Positions 43,770 through 52,449 are shown, counted from the stretch's first letter. The stretch is DNA of 64,000 nucleotides from Zestosphaera sp. (GCA_038727705.1 JAVYVJ010000003.1:78035-142034), one strand, 5' to 3'. Notes: generated by a model not told the origin, from the sequence alone. Program-made: numbers and translations.

Positions 43770-43779
43770 TTTTAAATAT
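43770..43779 (+). promoter_or_regulatory. TATA box of the second KaiC-like gene
   Basis: TTTTAAATAT lies about 80 bases before the ATG at 43859; unlike the first paralogue this message has a leader, with GGGTGAT as ribosome site. Confidence 0.45.
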
Positions 43780-43858
43780 TGCTCTAAGGTAAGGATAGCT
43801 TTAGTGGTGAATAGTGCTTCACTACGTGAGCCCCTATCAGCATGTCTGGGTGATATGA

Positions 43859-45260
43859 ATGACCTATACCGACTTAAGCTCGGGTGTCTACATTCTGAAG
43901 GAGTTCTTAAGCGATCTCTTTGAGAAAGAAGGTATGGTGATGGTCGCCGGACATCCAGGCACTGGCAAGACGCTTTTAGCCTCCACCGTATGCTATGAGA
44001 AGGCCCGCAACGGACATAGGTGCCTCTACGTGAGTCTACAAGAGGATAAGGAGAAGCTGTACTTGCATCTCTCAAACGTCGGCATAGACTTCAACGAGGT
44101 TGAGAAGAAAGGATTGCTGAAACATATTAGGATCCCGGTCTTCTCAGAGGAGGAGGTGGTTCCCGATTTCATTGAAACCATATCAAGATGCATAGCTGAA
44201 TTCAAGCCAAACATCCTCGTAATGGATTCAGTAACGCCTGTACTAGACGCCGTTGGGAGCGACGTGAGGGCAAGAGCGTACCTTCAGAACTTTTTCTACG
44301 AGGTCGCTAGGGTGTTTAAGGGGGTTGTCATCCTCGTGGCTGAGATACCGATAGGGGATGAGAGGGTAGGTGCTGGTGGTGTGGAGTTCGTCGCGGACGC
44401 TATACTGGTGATGAAGCAGAGAGTGGAGAAAGGGTTGCTCACTAGAAGCATGGAGGTAAGGAAAGTCCGCGGTGCGCCGCTGACGGTCGCCGAGATACCG
44501 TACTCGATCCAGCCTAAGAAGGGTTTAGTCTTTATCCCGCCTTACAGACTAGGGGAGGTGAAGGAGACCCTCAACAACTTAACCATACCATGCGATGGGT
44601 TGAGGCAGGTGTTAAGAGATCTCTGGATAACTGATCACATTTACTATGAATACCCGGCTGAGTACCGTGCACTCACACCAGCGCTCTTGATCCCTCTAAT
44701 ATGGATTGCCAACGAACTGAAAGTGCTGCTCATCAGCTACAGGTATCCGGAGGACGTGTTACTCAAAACTGCTCAGCACGCGCCTTGCAGAAGCCGGGGC
44801 ACAGGATGAGGTAGTTCGGTGGGTGATGGAGAAGCCCGCCTTCAAATCCATTAACCCATTTATGTACAGCTTAGTTGAGCTGAATGCCCTTGAAAATTCC
44901 CTCGTAGATCAGGTTAAGCCAAGTATGGTGGTCTTTCACGGCGTTGAAGTGTTGATGAATTCAGAGCCCAACGTTGATAAATACTTTACCCTCCTATACA
45001 ACCAGTCCCTGCTTATGAAGAGACTTGGCGTTAGTATGACGAGATTCTCAAGTTTCGTCAACGAGGAATACAGCAGAATAAGCACTGCAGTGGCTGATAT
45101 AGTCATTAAAGTAAGGTGTGGGGAGTTGTGCGTAGATCATCAAGCATACGTATGGAGGAGGTTTGGGGAACCGATGGTGCTGAAGCCGCATCAGCTGGAG
45201 ACATGCTTGAAGCAGGTACTTGAGTATCTTAACAGCAGAATTGTAAAAAGCGTTAAGTAA
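43859..45260 (+). pseudogene. KaiC/RadA-like ATPase paralogue, broken by a one-base frameshift
   Basis: Two frames, 43859-44809 and 44823-45260, together form a protein of about 466 residues that parallels the gene at 34336 along its length. The intact N-part has Walker A G-H-P-G-T-G-K-T and Walker B I-L-V-M-D-S. After L-L-K-T-A-Q the frame goes wrong (P-C-R-S-R-G-T-G-stop), while the neighbouring frame continues A-E-A-G-A-Q-D-E-V-V-R-W. Removing one C near 44783 restores one frame. The C-terminal frame keeps normal codon use, so the break is recent or a sequence error. A GTG at 44823 could also start a separate C-terminal protein. Confidence 0.7.
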
Positions 45261-45696
45261 CCGCGAGCCAGCGATTGGTTTCGTTGCGCTTGATGCTGTC
45301 TGTCTATCCTCGACTCTTGCCTACCTCAGGCAAGGTCGGGCTTTTGTCTGGCTTAGCGTTGGTCCCTCACCTCTACCGAAGCCATTGCAGGACGTCATGG
45401 AATTACCTCAGAGCACTTGAGGAATGAGCCCTTAGCTCTAGCCTTAAATACCGTTGCCCTTGAGCTCTGCATAGTACGGAGTGGGAGTAAATGTGTGTGG
45501 GACTGGACGCGGGGCTGAACCCTGCACTAGGAGGCGAGGGCGACCCCTAAACCACCTCGCAGGAACCTCACTCCTTCAAGGCGAGGAGGGGGGTCAGATA
45601 CGTGTCAAGCGTGGTCGAGGGTCACGGAATGTAAAAGCTCTTCATGGACTTAAAAACGGCGGTCAAGATAGGAACTTAACTGAGGAGGACTTTAGA
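45261..45696. other. 436-base intergenic region with GC-rich repeats, possible TnpB 3'-end relic
   Basis: Between the second KaiC-like gene and sufS (convergent). The core 45500-45640 contains GGCGAGG, CCTCGC and GGCGAGG again within about 65 bases, so two alternative hairpins can form. One frame reads D-A-G-L-N-P-A-L-G-G-E-G-D-P, which loosely recalls the non-conserved tails of archaeal IS605 TnpB. No transposase core is present. The 45481-45846 open frame runs into sufS on the other strand and is not credible as a gene. Confidence 0.25.
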
Positions 45697-46980
45697 TTAA
45701 GTTCCAGTACATACTTCCTCCACGGGTTCTTTAGCAAGTCTCTCCCTCAGCGATATTATCAACCTCAACGCCTCGATGAACGTCTCCACTTCCTCCGGTG
45801 TGTTGTAGACGTAGTAGCTCGCTCTCACGGATCCTCTGAACCCTAGGCTGTAGTGCAGTGGGTGAGCGCAATGCCCTCCAGTCCTAACGGCTATTCCGAA
45901 AAGATCTAACGCCTTCCCTACCGTGTGGTGGTGAAGGTCCTTCACGTTGAACGCTATTAAGCCTGTTCGTGCCCTAGGGTCTCTCGGTCCTAGAACTATC
46001 ACATCCTCCCCTACCTCGCTGAAGCCCTTTAACGTCTTCTCCACAAGCAACACGTCATGTTGCCTTACGTTCTCCATTCCGAGCTTCGTGAGGTACCTTA
46101 CTGCCTCAGCCAGTCCTATCATGCCGGCGATGTTCGGTGTCCCTGCAATATGTCTCCAAGGGAGGTCGTGCCATACCACTGAGTCGAGCGTGACGTCCTT
46201 TATCGTGTCCCCGCCAACCCTGAAAGGCTTCATGGACTCAAGGAGATCCTTCCTGCCCCACAGCACACCTATCCCCGTCGGTCCGAGCATCTTGTGCCCA
46301 CTGAACGCCATGAAGTCCAGTTCAAGCTCCCTCACATTCGTTGGGACGTGCGGTACGTATTGAGCCCCATCCCCGACAACTATAGCCCCCACGGAGTGCG
46401 CCAGCCTCGCTATCCTCCTCACGTCATTTATGGTCCCAACAACGTTGCTCGCCATGGGGAACGCCACCACCCTAGTCCTCTCGCTAATCAGGCTCTCGAA
46501 CTCCCTGTAGTTCAGAAGTCCGTCTTCAGTGACGCTGACATACCTCACCCTAGCTCCAACCCTCTCCGCAACAGCCCTCCAAGGGAGCATGTTGCTGTGA
46601 TGCTCCATAGTCGTAACCAGTATCTCGTCTCCCGTCCTCAGGTTTTCAAGGCCCCAGCCCCACGCCACTAGGTTAAGACCGTCAGTAGTATTTGCCACAT
46701 CAACAACCTCCTCCCAAGAGTAAGCGTTGATGAATTTAGCCACCACCTCGTGCGCCTCCTCGTAAGCCCTGCTGGCCTCCTGCGAGAGGGTGTGGAATCC
46801 TCTGTGAACGTTCGCGTTGTAATGAAGGTAAAACCTAGCTATAGCGGCGACAACCTGCCTCGGCTTCTGAGTAGTCGCCGCGTTATCGAAGTATATGAGG
46901 GGCTTCCCATGCACCCTACGCTTCAATATCGGGAAGTCCTCCCTAACCCTCTGGACGTCAAACATCTTTATCGCCCTCAC
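45697..46980 (-). CDS. sufS: Cysteine desulfurase, SufS type
   Basis: A 427-residue PLP enzyme that takes sulfur from cysteine for Fe-S cluster assembly. F-D-N-A-A-T-T-Q-K-P at the N-terminus, the PLP lysine in A-F-S-G-H-K-M-L-G-P, and the sulfur-carrying cysteine in R-T-G-G-H-C-A-H-P near residue 375 identify the SufS group. It starts inside the end of the thioredoxin-fold gene (23-base overlap), so the two are co-translated. Its position beside the hyp genes suits the high Fe-S demand of the hydrogenase. Confidence 0.95.
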   Translation of the reverse strand: MRAIKMFDVQRVREDFPILKRRVHGKPLIYFDNAATTQKPRQVVAAIARFYLHYNANVHRGFHTLSQEASRAYEEAHEVVAKFINAYSWEEVVDVANTTDGLNLVAWGWGLENLRTGDEILVTTMEHHSNMLPWRAVAERVGARVRYVSVTEDGLLNYREFESLISERTRVVAFPMASNVVGTINDVRRIARLAHSVGAIVVGDGAQYVPHVPTNVRELELDFMAFSGHKMLGPTGIGVLWGRKDLLESMKPFRVGGDTIKDVTLDSVVWHDLPWRHIAGTPNIAGMIGLAEAVRYLTKLGMENVRQHDVLLVEKTLKGFSEVGEDVIVLGPRDPRARTGLIAFNVKDLHHHTVGKALDLFGIAVRTGGHCAHPLHYSLGFRGSVRASYYVYNTPEEVETFIEALRLIISLRERLAKEPVEEVCTGT

Positions 46981-47521
46981 TCTTCAGCAACTTGTTTATG
47001 AGGCTCAGTAAGGTGTCCTCCTTACTTATAGGGGGCTTCACAGGCTTCCCCTTCAGAAACTTCTCGACCCTCTCTGGGAAGGTCGGGACAACAGTCTTGA
47101 GGTCAACGTCGCTTAGAACACCCTCATACTTCTCCTTATATGCCAGCCTCCCATCAACCCAACTCGTCAATATTGTTGTGGGGGATGAGTGAACGTCAAA
47201 GTGCATGTAGGTTACGGAGGCCGGGACCGAGTTACAGTCTTTTGCGAACCAACCACACAAAATTACATAGAAGGCGAAGTCACTGCTGCCCTCCCTACAC
47301 ATCCCTCTAACAAATGGATACCAGTAAATGTCGTACCTCCTGCAGGCGGAGCATTTAGTGTTGCCGAAGTAAATGACTGAATATTTGTCGTGAGGAATGA
47401 AGGGGTCCAGCCCCTGAACATCCAGATATTCCCACTCATCGCTATCCGGCGCGTACCTGTAGATACCATGTCGGCTCTCGGCACCCAACTCCCTGACCCC
47501 TAGACCCACGTCAACCACCAA
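46958..47521 (-). CDS. Thioredoxin-fold protein coupled to SufS
   Basis: A 187-residue protein. F-G-N-T-K-C-S-A-C-R-R near residue 55 is a redox C-x-x-C at the usual place of a thioredoxin fold, and S-S-P-T-T-I-L-T near 113 supplies the cis-proline. Further cysteines at C-R-E-G, L-C-G-W and D-C-N lie between. No signal peptide, so it acts in the cytoplasm. The gene overlaps sufS by 23 bases and lies first in the pair. I infer a role in reducing or receiving sulfur from SufS; this is not a known fixed partner. Confidence 0.75.
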   Translation of the reverse strand: MVVDVGLGVRELGAESRHGIYRYAPDSDEWEYLDVQGLDPFIPHDKYSVIYFGNTKCSACRRYDIYWYPFVRGMCREGSSDFAFYVILCGWFAKDCNSVPASVTYMHFDVHSSPTTILTSWVDGRLAYKEKYEGVLSDVDLKTVVPTFPERVEKFLKGKPVKPPISKEDTLLSLINKLLKSEGDKDV

Positions 47522-47567
47522 GATAATAAGAGCAGGGGGAGAGTTAAAATAAAATTTCGAGAGCGAT

Positions 47568-47579
47568 GAGTTATAACTC
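47568..47579 (+). promoter_or_regulatory. Palindrome GAGTTATAACTC with TATA core before hypD
   Basis: A perfect 12-base palindrome whose centre, TTATAA, sits about 32 bases before the hypD ATG at 47607. It can serve as the TATA box of hypD. The A/T-rich stretch 47545-47556 faces the other way toward the thioredoxin-fold gene. Confidence 0.4.
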
Positions 47580-47606
47580 CCTTCATCATAGTTAAGTGGT
47601 GGCTAG

Positions 47607-48743
47607 ATGGACTTAAGGTCTAGGATAAGAGAGATATACGTAACCAACCCCAACACCTCCAAGATAGTTGAGAGTATCAAGCATTTGGCCGGACTCCTTG
47701 AAGGGGAGACCGTTAGGATAATGAGTTTCTGCGGAACTCACGAGTGGACAGTAACGAGCTACGGGTTGAGAACCATCATGCCCGAGAACGTGGAACTCAT
47801 CGCCGGTCCTGGTTGCCCAGTCTGCGTGACGCCGGGCCACTACGTTGAGGGTCTGATCAAGCTATCTATGGAGGGAGTTAACATTCTCACCTACGGTGAT
47901 GCATTCAAACTACCTTCACTCCGGGGGAGAGCACTCAGAAGCCTAGCAGAGGCGAAGGTGGCGGGAGGCAAGGTGACGGTGGTTTATAGCTTCCTAGACG
48001 CAGTTAAGGAGGCCTTGAGGAAACCAAGCGAGGAACACGTTTTCTTCGCTGTAGGTTTTGAGACTACTATGCCGTCTGTGGCAGAGCTCCTGCACGGCAA
48101 TGCTGTGCCGCCGAACATGACAGTACTGAGTGCTTACAGACTAACGCCACCGGTAATGAGGTATTTACTGAAGAGCGTTAAGGAGGTGAAGATTGACGGG
48201 ATTATAGCTCCGGGTCACGTGTCGGCCGTTATAGGGTCGAAGGCCTGGGAGTTCTTGGTTACTGAGCACGGTATACCCACGGTGGTGGCGGGATTCGAAC
48301 CCGTTGATGTACTCCTAGCCGTACTGACCGTACTTAAGAGTAGGGTGGACAACAGACCGGCCCTCATCAATGAATACGGGAGAGTCGTCAAGCCTGACGG
48401 GAATTTGAGGGCAAAGAGACTGATCAGTGAGGTATTCGACATTGTCGACTCATACTGGAGAGGGATCGGTGTGATTGAGTTAAGCGGCGCTGTCTTGAGA
48501 AGGTACTTCGAGTGTAGAGATGCTTCAGCTAGGTACGGCATTAGGGAATCACCAGATTTCAGCGATGTCTTGCTTGGTTGCAGGTGTGGTGAGGTGACCC
48601 TCGGTAAGGTTAGGCCCACTGAATGCCCCCTTTTCATGAAGACCTGCACCCCAGAAAACCCATATGGACCGTGCATGGTGAGCTCTGAGGGCACTTGCAG
48701 GATATGGGCTGAGAACCTCCCTGCAGTGCTTGAGGGTCTGTAA
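47607..48743 (+). CDS. hypD: Hydrogenase maturation factor HypD
   Basis: A 378-residue iron-sulfur protein that, with HypC, builds the Fe(CN)2CO part of the [NiFe] centre. C-G-T-H-E-W (near 42), G-P-G-C-P-V-C-V-T-P (near 68-77), F-E-T-T-x-P near 152, and the C-terminal cysteine-rich part (C-R-C-G, C-P-L-F, C-T-P-E, C-R-I-W) are complete. The start ATG has GTGGTGG before it. It serves the hydrogenase encoded at 53-61 kb. hypC, its usual partner, was not found in the window. Confidence 0.97.
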   Translation: MDLRSRIREIYVTNPNTSKIVESIKHLAGLLEGETVRIMSFCGTHEWTVTSYGLRTIMPENVELIAGPGCPVCVTPGHYVEGLIKLSMEGVNILTYGDAFKLPSLRGRALRSLAEAKVAGGKVTVVYSFLDAVKEALRKPSEEHVFFAVGFETTMPSVAELLHGNAVPPNMTVLSAYRLTPPVMRYLLKSVKEVKIDGIIAPGHVSAVIGSKAWEFLVTEHGIPTVVAGFEPVDVLLAVLTVLKSRVDNRPALINEYGRVVKPDGNLRAKRLISEVFDIVDSYWRGIGVIELSGAVLRRYFECRDASARYGIRESPDFSDVLLGCRCGEVTLGKVRPTECPLFMKTCTPENPYGPCMVSSEGTCRIWAENLPAVLEGL

Positions 48744-48765
48744 AGTCCTTCATGGTGGTCGGCGA

Positions 48766-50070
48766 ATGAGGGCGAGAGGGGAGGTCAGTAGGATAGCCCT
48801 ACCAATCCTGCTGGCGATGATCCCTGACTCGATAATAAGTCTCGTGAGCATGACCACCGCATCCAGAGTTGGTACTGAGGCCGTGGCGGGCACAGGTCTC
48901 GCTTCCTACCTCTTCTTCATAATGAACGCCGTGGCTTCGATATTTATGGTCGGGCTGTTGGTCGTCGCTTCCCAGGCCTACGGAGGCGGTAACATGAAGC
49001 TCGTTGAGAGGGCTTTAGGGGAGTCCATCACCGCCTCCCTCACGCTCGCTCTTGCTGTCATGCTTTCATCATCAGTCTGGCTTACCCCCTACGTGGAGGT
49101 CCTCTCAGGCGGTCAGGCTGAGGTTGGTGGAGTAGCTCTAACTTACTTAAACCTCAGAATGTTGTCCCTACCCGCTCTAATGCTGAACACAGTCATCGCC
49201 ACTGCCTACAGAGCTGTGGAGAAGCCATGGCCCTCAACCTACTCCTCCCTCAGTGTTGGAGTGGCTGGATCTCTGCTGATACCATCGTTGACGCTGGGGC
49301 TTGCTGGGTTGCCGGCTCTGGGAGTCTCCGGGATGGGTTTAGCGTCAGCGACCTCACAGTACGTGGGGCTGGGGGTCTACCTCTTCTTCAGGTTACCGGT
49401 GAGAATAAGGCCTTACATCCCTTCGAGAACCCTCCTCAAGGTGTTGGCCATTGGGATCCCAGCGTCCGTTGAGAGGGTCGTGGGCAGTGTAGGTCAGAAC
49501 ATATACATCAACGCGGTGGCGAGGTCTGGGGTGGAGGCCCTCGCTGCCCACAACATAGGATTGAGTGTGGAAAACCTTGTAATCAATCCAGTGTTTGCGG
49601 TCGGAGTTGCTGCGTCCGCTAAGGTCGGTCATAGAGTTGGGTCTAACAGCATCAAGGACCTGGACTATCTGACTAGAGAGTCCCTCAGAATAGGTATATC
49701 CTGGATGTCCATAGCGACTGCAGTCCTCGTGATACTCTCACCGTTTGTAGGAAGCTTCTTCACGAGCGAGCCGGAGGTCTCCAGACTCGTCACAGTCTAC
49801 CTGGTCCTAGCAGCGATCTCTGAGGTCGGCCTAGGGGCTTCACAGGCTCTCTACGGGGTGTTCAGAGGGCTCGGAAGCACCTGGGTTCCTCTCATGATAA
49901 GTTCCTTTACAGTACTCATACTCAGGGCGTTTCTAGCTCAAGCACTCCAGCCCCTTCACGGCATATACGGTGTGTGGTTCACCCAGATAACTGACATGTA
50001 CGGCAGACTCGCGATATCCTATATTACGTACTCGAGGCTGAGGACTAGACTGGTTATCAAGGTCGTGTAA
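48766..50070 (+). CDS. MATE-family efflux transporter
   Basis: A membrane protein of 434 residues with twelve hydrophobic segments in two similar halves, the layout of multidrug and toxic-compound extrusion exporters driven by Na+ or H+. N-terminal family features are A-L-P-I-L-L-A-M-I and A-S-Q-A-Y-G-G-G near 75. The ATG at 48766 is chosen over an upstream TTG at 48730, because the longer form overlaps hypD and adds a charged tail. Located between hypD and hypA, but nothing shows a link to hydrogenase. Confidence 0.88.
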   Translation: MRARGEVSRIALPILLAMIPDSIISLVSMTTASRVGTEAVAGTGLASYLFFIMNAVASIFMVGLLVVASQAYGGGNMKLVERALGESITASLTLALAVMLSSSVWLTPYVEVLSGGQAEVGGVALTYLNLRMLSLPALMLNTVIATAYRAVEKPWPSTYSSLSVGVAGSLLIPSLTLGLAGLPALGVSGMGLASATSQYVGLGVYLFFRLPVRIRPYIPSRTLLKVLAIGIPASVERVVGSVGQNIYINAVARSGVEALAAHNIGLSVENLVINPVFAVGVAASAKVGHRVGSNSIKDLDYLTRESLRIGISWMSIATAVLVILSPFVGSFFTSEPEVSRLVTVYLVLAAISEVGLGASQALYGVFRGLGSTWVPLMISSFTVLILRAFLAQALQPLHGIYGVWFTQITDMYGRLAISYITYSRLRTRLVIKVV

Positions 50071-50140
50071 AGTCTGATGACGTTAAAGGGGCTCCCACAC
50101 CTTAATTAGGGGGTCTCTTTACATACTCTTAGGGGTTAGG

Positions 50141-50539
50141 ATGGTTCACGAGTGGGCTCTGGCTGAGGGCGTTTGCAGGTACGTTACCAACGTGGCGGGA
50201 GGAAGGAGGTTAAAGAAGGTCAAGATCGCTTTAGGGGAGCTTCAGTCTGTGGATGAGGAGGTGCTTAAATTCGCGTTGACAGAGCTTCTTAAGGCGCAGG
50301 GTTTCGAGATTGGAGAGGGTCTGATTGAGCTTGTGGTGAAGCACGCGGTCATGCAGTGCAGGAGGTGCGGGCACTTATGGAGTCTCGGGGAAGCAGGCCT
50401 GTCTGAGGAGGAGAGAGAGGCGGTTCACTTCATCCCTGAGGTGATCCGTGCCTACACCTCATGTCCGAAATGTAACTCCAGAGACTTTGAAGTGGTTGAG
50501 GGCAGGGGTGTCGAGATCCTAGAGGTGTCGCTGGAGTGA
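50141..50539 (+). CDS. hypA: Hydrogenase nickel chaperone HypA
   Basis: A 132-residue nickel-delivery protein. The start reads M-V-H-E-W, with one extra residue before the nickel-binding H-E that normally follows Met directly. The zinc domain has C-R-R-C-G and a later C-P-K-C, with a long insertion between them as in thermococcal HypA. The ATG follows GGGGTTAGG. Its stop overlaps the start of the Mrp-type hypB gene (ATGA-like overlap of four bases). Confidence 0.94.
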   Translation: MVHEWALAEGVCRYVTNVAGGRRLKKVKIALGELQSVDEEVLKFALTELLKAQGFEIGEGLIELVVKHAVMQCRRCGHLWSLGEAGLSEEEREAVHFIPEVIRAYTSCPKCNSRDFEVVEGRGVEILEVSLE

Positions 50540-51300
50540 CTCGATGGAGAGCGTTGTTTCATGACCCCCGTAGATTAGTCATCGAGGACAGGCTCAAGGG
50601 GGTAGAGAGGGTTGTGCCGGTCATGAGCCCTAAGGGAGGGGTGGGGAAGACCGTAGTATCAGTGCTCATAGCACTGGCTCTGGTTGACGAGGGTCTGAAG
50701 GTTGGAGTGCTTGACCTCGACGTAACTAATCCCTCCATCCATCTTGCTTTAGGTGTTGACACACAACTCAGGCCTTCGGAGGAGAGGGGGGTAATCCCCC
50801 CTGACGTGAAGGGGGTCAAGGTGATGACTGTCGCCTACTACTCCAGTGGAAACCCTCTCCCGTTAAGGGGGGCTGAGCTCGTGGACGTCGTGAGGGAGGT
50901 GCTGGCAATCACAGTTTGGGGGGTGCTTGACTACCTTATAGTGGACACACCGCCTGGCATGAGCGACGTCTTCATGGAGGTTCTCAACAACGTCAGGGGG
51001 GCTGAACCCCTCGTAGTCACCACGCCTAGCGTTCTTTCACTGAACCCCGTCAAGTCTCTGTTAAAGATCCTAGGAGAGGTGGGAACCCCCATCCTAGGAG
51101 TGGTTGAGAACATGAGCGATCGATCCTCCGAGCACGTTGTCAGTCTATGCAGGGAACACGGTGTAAGATACCTGGGGAACATCCCCCTCGACCCTCTCCT
51201 GAACGTAAGCTTAGGAGATGTATACAAGATCAGGGAAACGCAGGCGTATGGGAGAGTTAAGGAGCTACTCCGTACACAAAGACTACCACATTATGCATAA
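50536..51300 (+). CDS. Mrp/MinD-type HypB, nickel-insertion ATPase
   Basis: A 254-residue P-loop ATPase with the deviant Walker A P-K-G-G-V-G-K-T near 32, L-D-L-D-V-T-N-P-S near 62, and D-T-P-P-G-M-S-D near 138, typical of the Mrp/MinD family. In Thermococcus this family replaces GTPase HypB and acts with HypA in delivering nickel. Here it directly overlaps hypA, which strongly supports that role. It lacks the C-x-x-C ends of Fe-S carrier Mrp/Nbp35, so cluster carriage is less likely. Confidence 0.85.
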   Translation: MTRWRALFHDPRRLVIEDRLKGVERVVPVMSPKGGVGKTVVSVLIALALVDEGLKVGVLDLDVTNPSIHLALGVDTQLRPSEERGVIPPDVKGVKVMTVAYYSSGNPLPLRGAELVDVVREVLAITVWGVLDYLIVDTPPGMSDVFMEVLNNVRGAEPLVVTTPSVLSLNPVKSLLKILGEVGTPILGVVENMSDRSSEHVVSLCREHGVRYLGNIPLDPLLNVSLGDVYKIRETQAYGRVKELLRTQRLPHYA

Positions 51301-51430
51301 TTCCTAAACCCAGCGGTACAAGACTCTCAACCAGACAACTTACAGTAAGTTTCGGGCGTTACCCTCGTCGTCCTTCTAGATTATCTTTCATCCATAACTT
51401 CACCCCCCACCTCTAAAAGAGTTAAGATCT

Positions 51431-51682
51431 TCAGCTGTAATACCTTCTATGGAGGAGTATTCCAGCAAGTAATATGATTACGCTTGACGCTCCAACCGCA
51501 AGGAGGTCTAGCAACACTGTAGGGCTTGTTGGGGGTTGCGTCGCTCCGGCCCCACCGAAGGATATGCCGAAAGCCGTAACGAACACTATCGGAAACATTA
51601 TTATCATGAAAACCACTGCCGGCTCCCTGAACATCTTCTTGACCTCCTTCCCAGCCAGGGCCTTAACTCGCTGAAGCCTCAC
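51431..51682 (-). pseudogene. ABC-2 permease remnant (83 residues, internal deletion)
   Basis: The first about 45 residues (K-E-V-K-K-M-F-R-E-P, then a membrane helix) match the beginning of ABC-2 permeases such as NatB. The last about 30 residues look like their final helix followed by a basic tail (L-L-H-R-R-Y). The roughly 300 residues that should lie between are absent. The GTG start follows one base after the stop of the ATPase. A tiny functional membrane protein is possible, but a decayed permease is the simpler reading. Confidence 0.6.
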
Positions 51683-51683
51683 C

Positions 51684-52406
51684 TTAAATCTCCTCCCTTA
51701 TCCTCCTTCCCGTCAACGCTATGAAGACCTCCTCAAGATTCCTCACGCCATGTTCGCTTATGAGTTCTCCCGGAGTGTTCAATGCAATAATCTTCCCGTA
51801 ATCAATCACCCCCACGCGATCACAAAGTTCTTCAGCCTCCTCCATGTAGTGAGTCGTTAGAAGCACTGTCTTCCCGGCATTCCTTAACTCCATCACTAGG
51901 TTCCACACTGCGCGGCGGGACTGGGGATTCATACCAACTGTGGGTTCGTCCAAAAACACCACCTCCGGATCATGCATTAAAGCGAGGATCAGGCTCAACC
52001 TCCTTCTCATACCACCGCTATACTTAGCGACCTTCCTCCCGATGTCGTGCTCGAGACCCATTTCATTGACAAGCCCTCCGCCTCTAGCCCTAACGACCTC
52101 CTTATTGAGTATGTAAAGATTGCCGAAGAGTTCAATGTTTTCCCAGCCTCTCAGGTAATTATAGACTGCGGTCTCCTGCGGACATACTCCTATCAGTCCC
52201 TTAATTCTGGGAGCATCAACGCTCGCGTCATACCCAAGCACTACAGCCCGCCCGCTCGTAGGTCTTATGCGTCCTATAAGGATTTTCACGAGTGTGGTCT
52301 TACCGGCACCATCCGGTCCTAGGATCCCGAAGACCTCCTTCTTAAAGACCTCAAATGTGACCCCATCTAATGCCCTGACGTTTTCTGTTTTTATCGTCAC
52401 ACTCAT
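51684..52406 (-). CDS. ABC-2 type transporter ATPase, possibly decaying
   Basis: An ATP-binding subunit with G-P-D-G-A-G-K-T-T (Walker A), C-P-Q-E-T (Q-loop), Y-S-G-G-M-R-R-R (signature), V-V-F-L-D-E-P-T (Walker B) and T-T-H-Y (switch). The N-terminus is about eight residues shorter than normal and lacks the aromatic A-loop that stacks on adenine. Its permease, directly downstream, is reduced to 83 residues. I place the start at the ATG at 52406, since a TATA box at 52440-52449 fits; the frame is open to a TTG at 52424. Confidence 0.82.
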   Translation of the reverse strand: MSVTIKTENVRALDGVTFEVFKKEVFGILGPDGAGKTTLVKILIGRIRPTSGRAVVLGYDASVDAPRIKGLIGVCPQETAVYNYLRGWENIELFGNLYILNKEVVRARGGGLVNEMGLEHDIGRKVAKYSGGMRRRLSLILALMHDPEVVFLDEPTVGMNPQSRRAVWNLVMELRNAGKTVLLTTHYMEEAEELCDRVGVIDYGKIIALNTPGELISEHGVRNLEEVFIALTGRRIREEI

Positions 52407-52439
52407 TACGAAACACGTTCGCAATCTTATGAATTTCTA

Positions 52440-52449
52440 GCTTATAAAG
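52440..52449 (-). promoter_or_regulatory. TATA box of the decaying ABC-2 operon
   Basis: The minus strand reads CTTTATAAGC about 35-44 bases before the ATG at 52406. It lies in a 200-base A/T-rich divergent gap shared with the hydrogenase protease gene. Confidence 0.45.

Noticed and set aside
43656-43858. TPP riboswitch before thiM
   Set aside because: No CUGAGA element or paired partner segment was seen in the short A/T-rich leader.
45481-45846. Plus-strand 121-codon frame
   Set aside because: Its second half is antisense to the C-terminus of sufS and the first half is repetitive GC-rich DNA; no ribosome site supports it.
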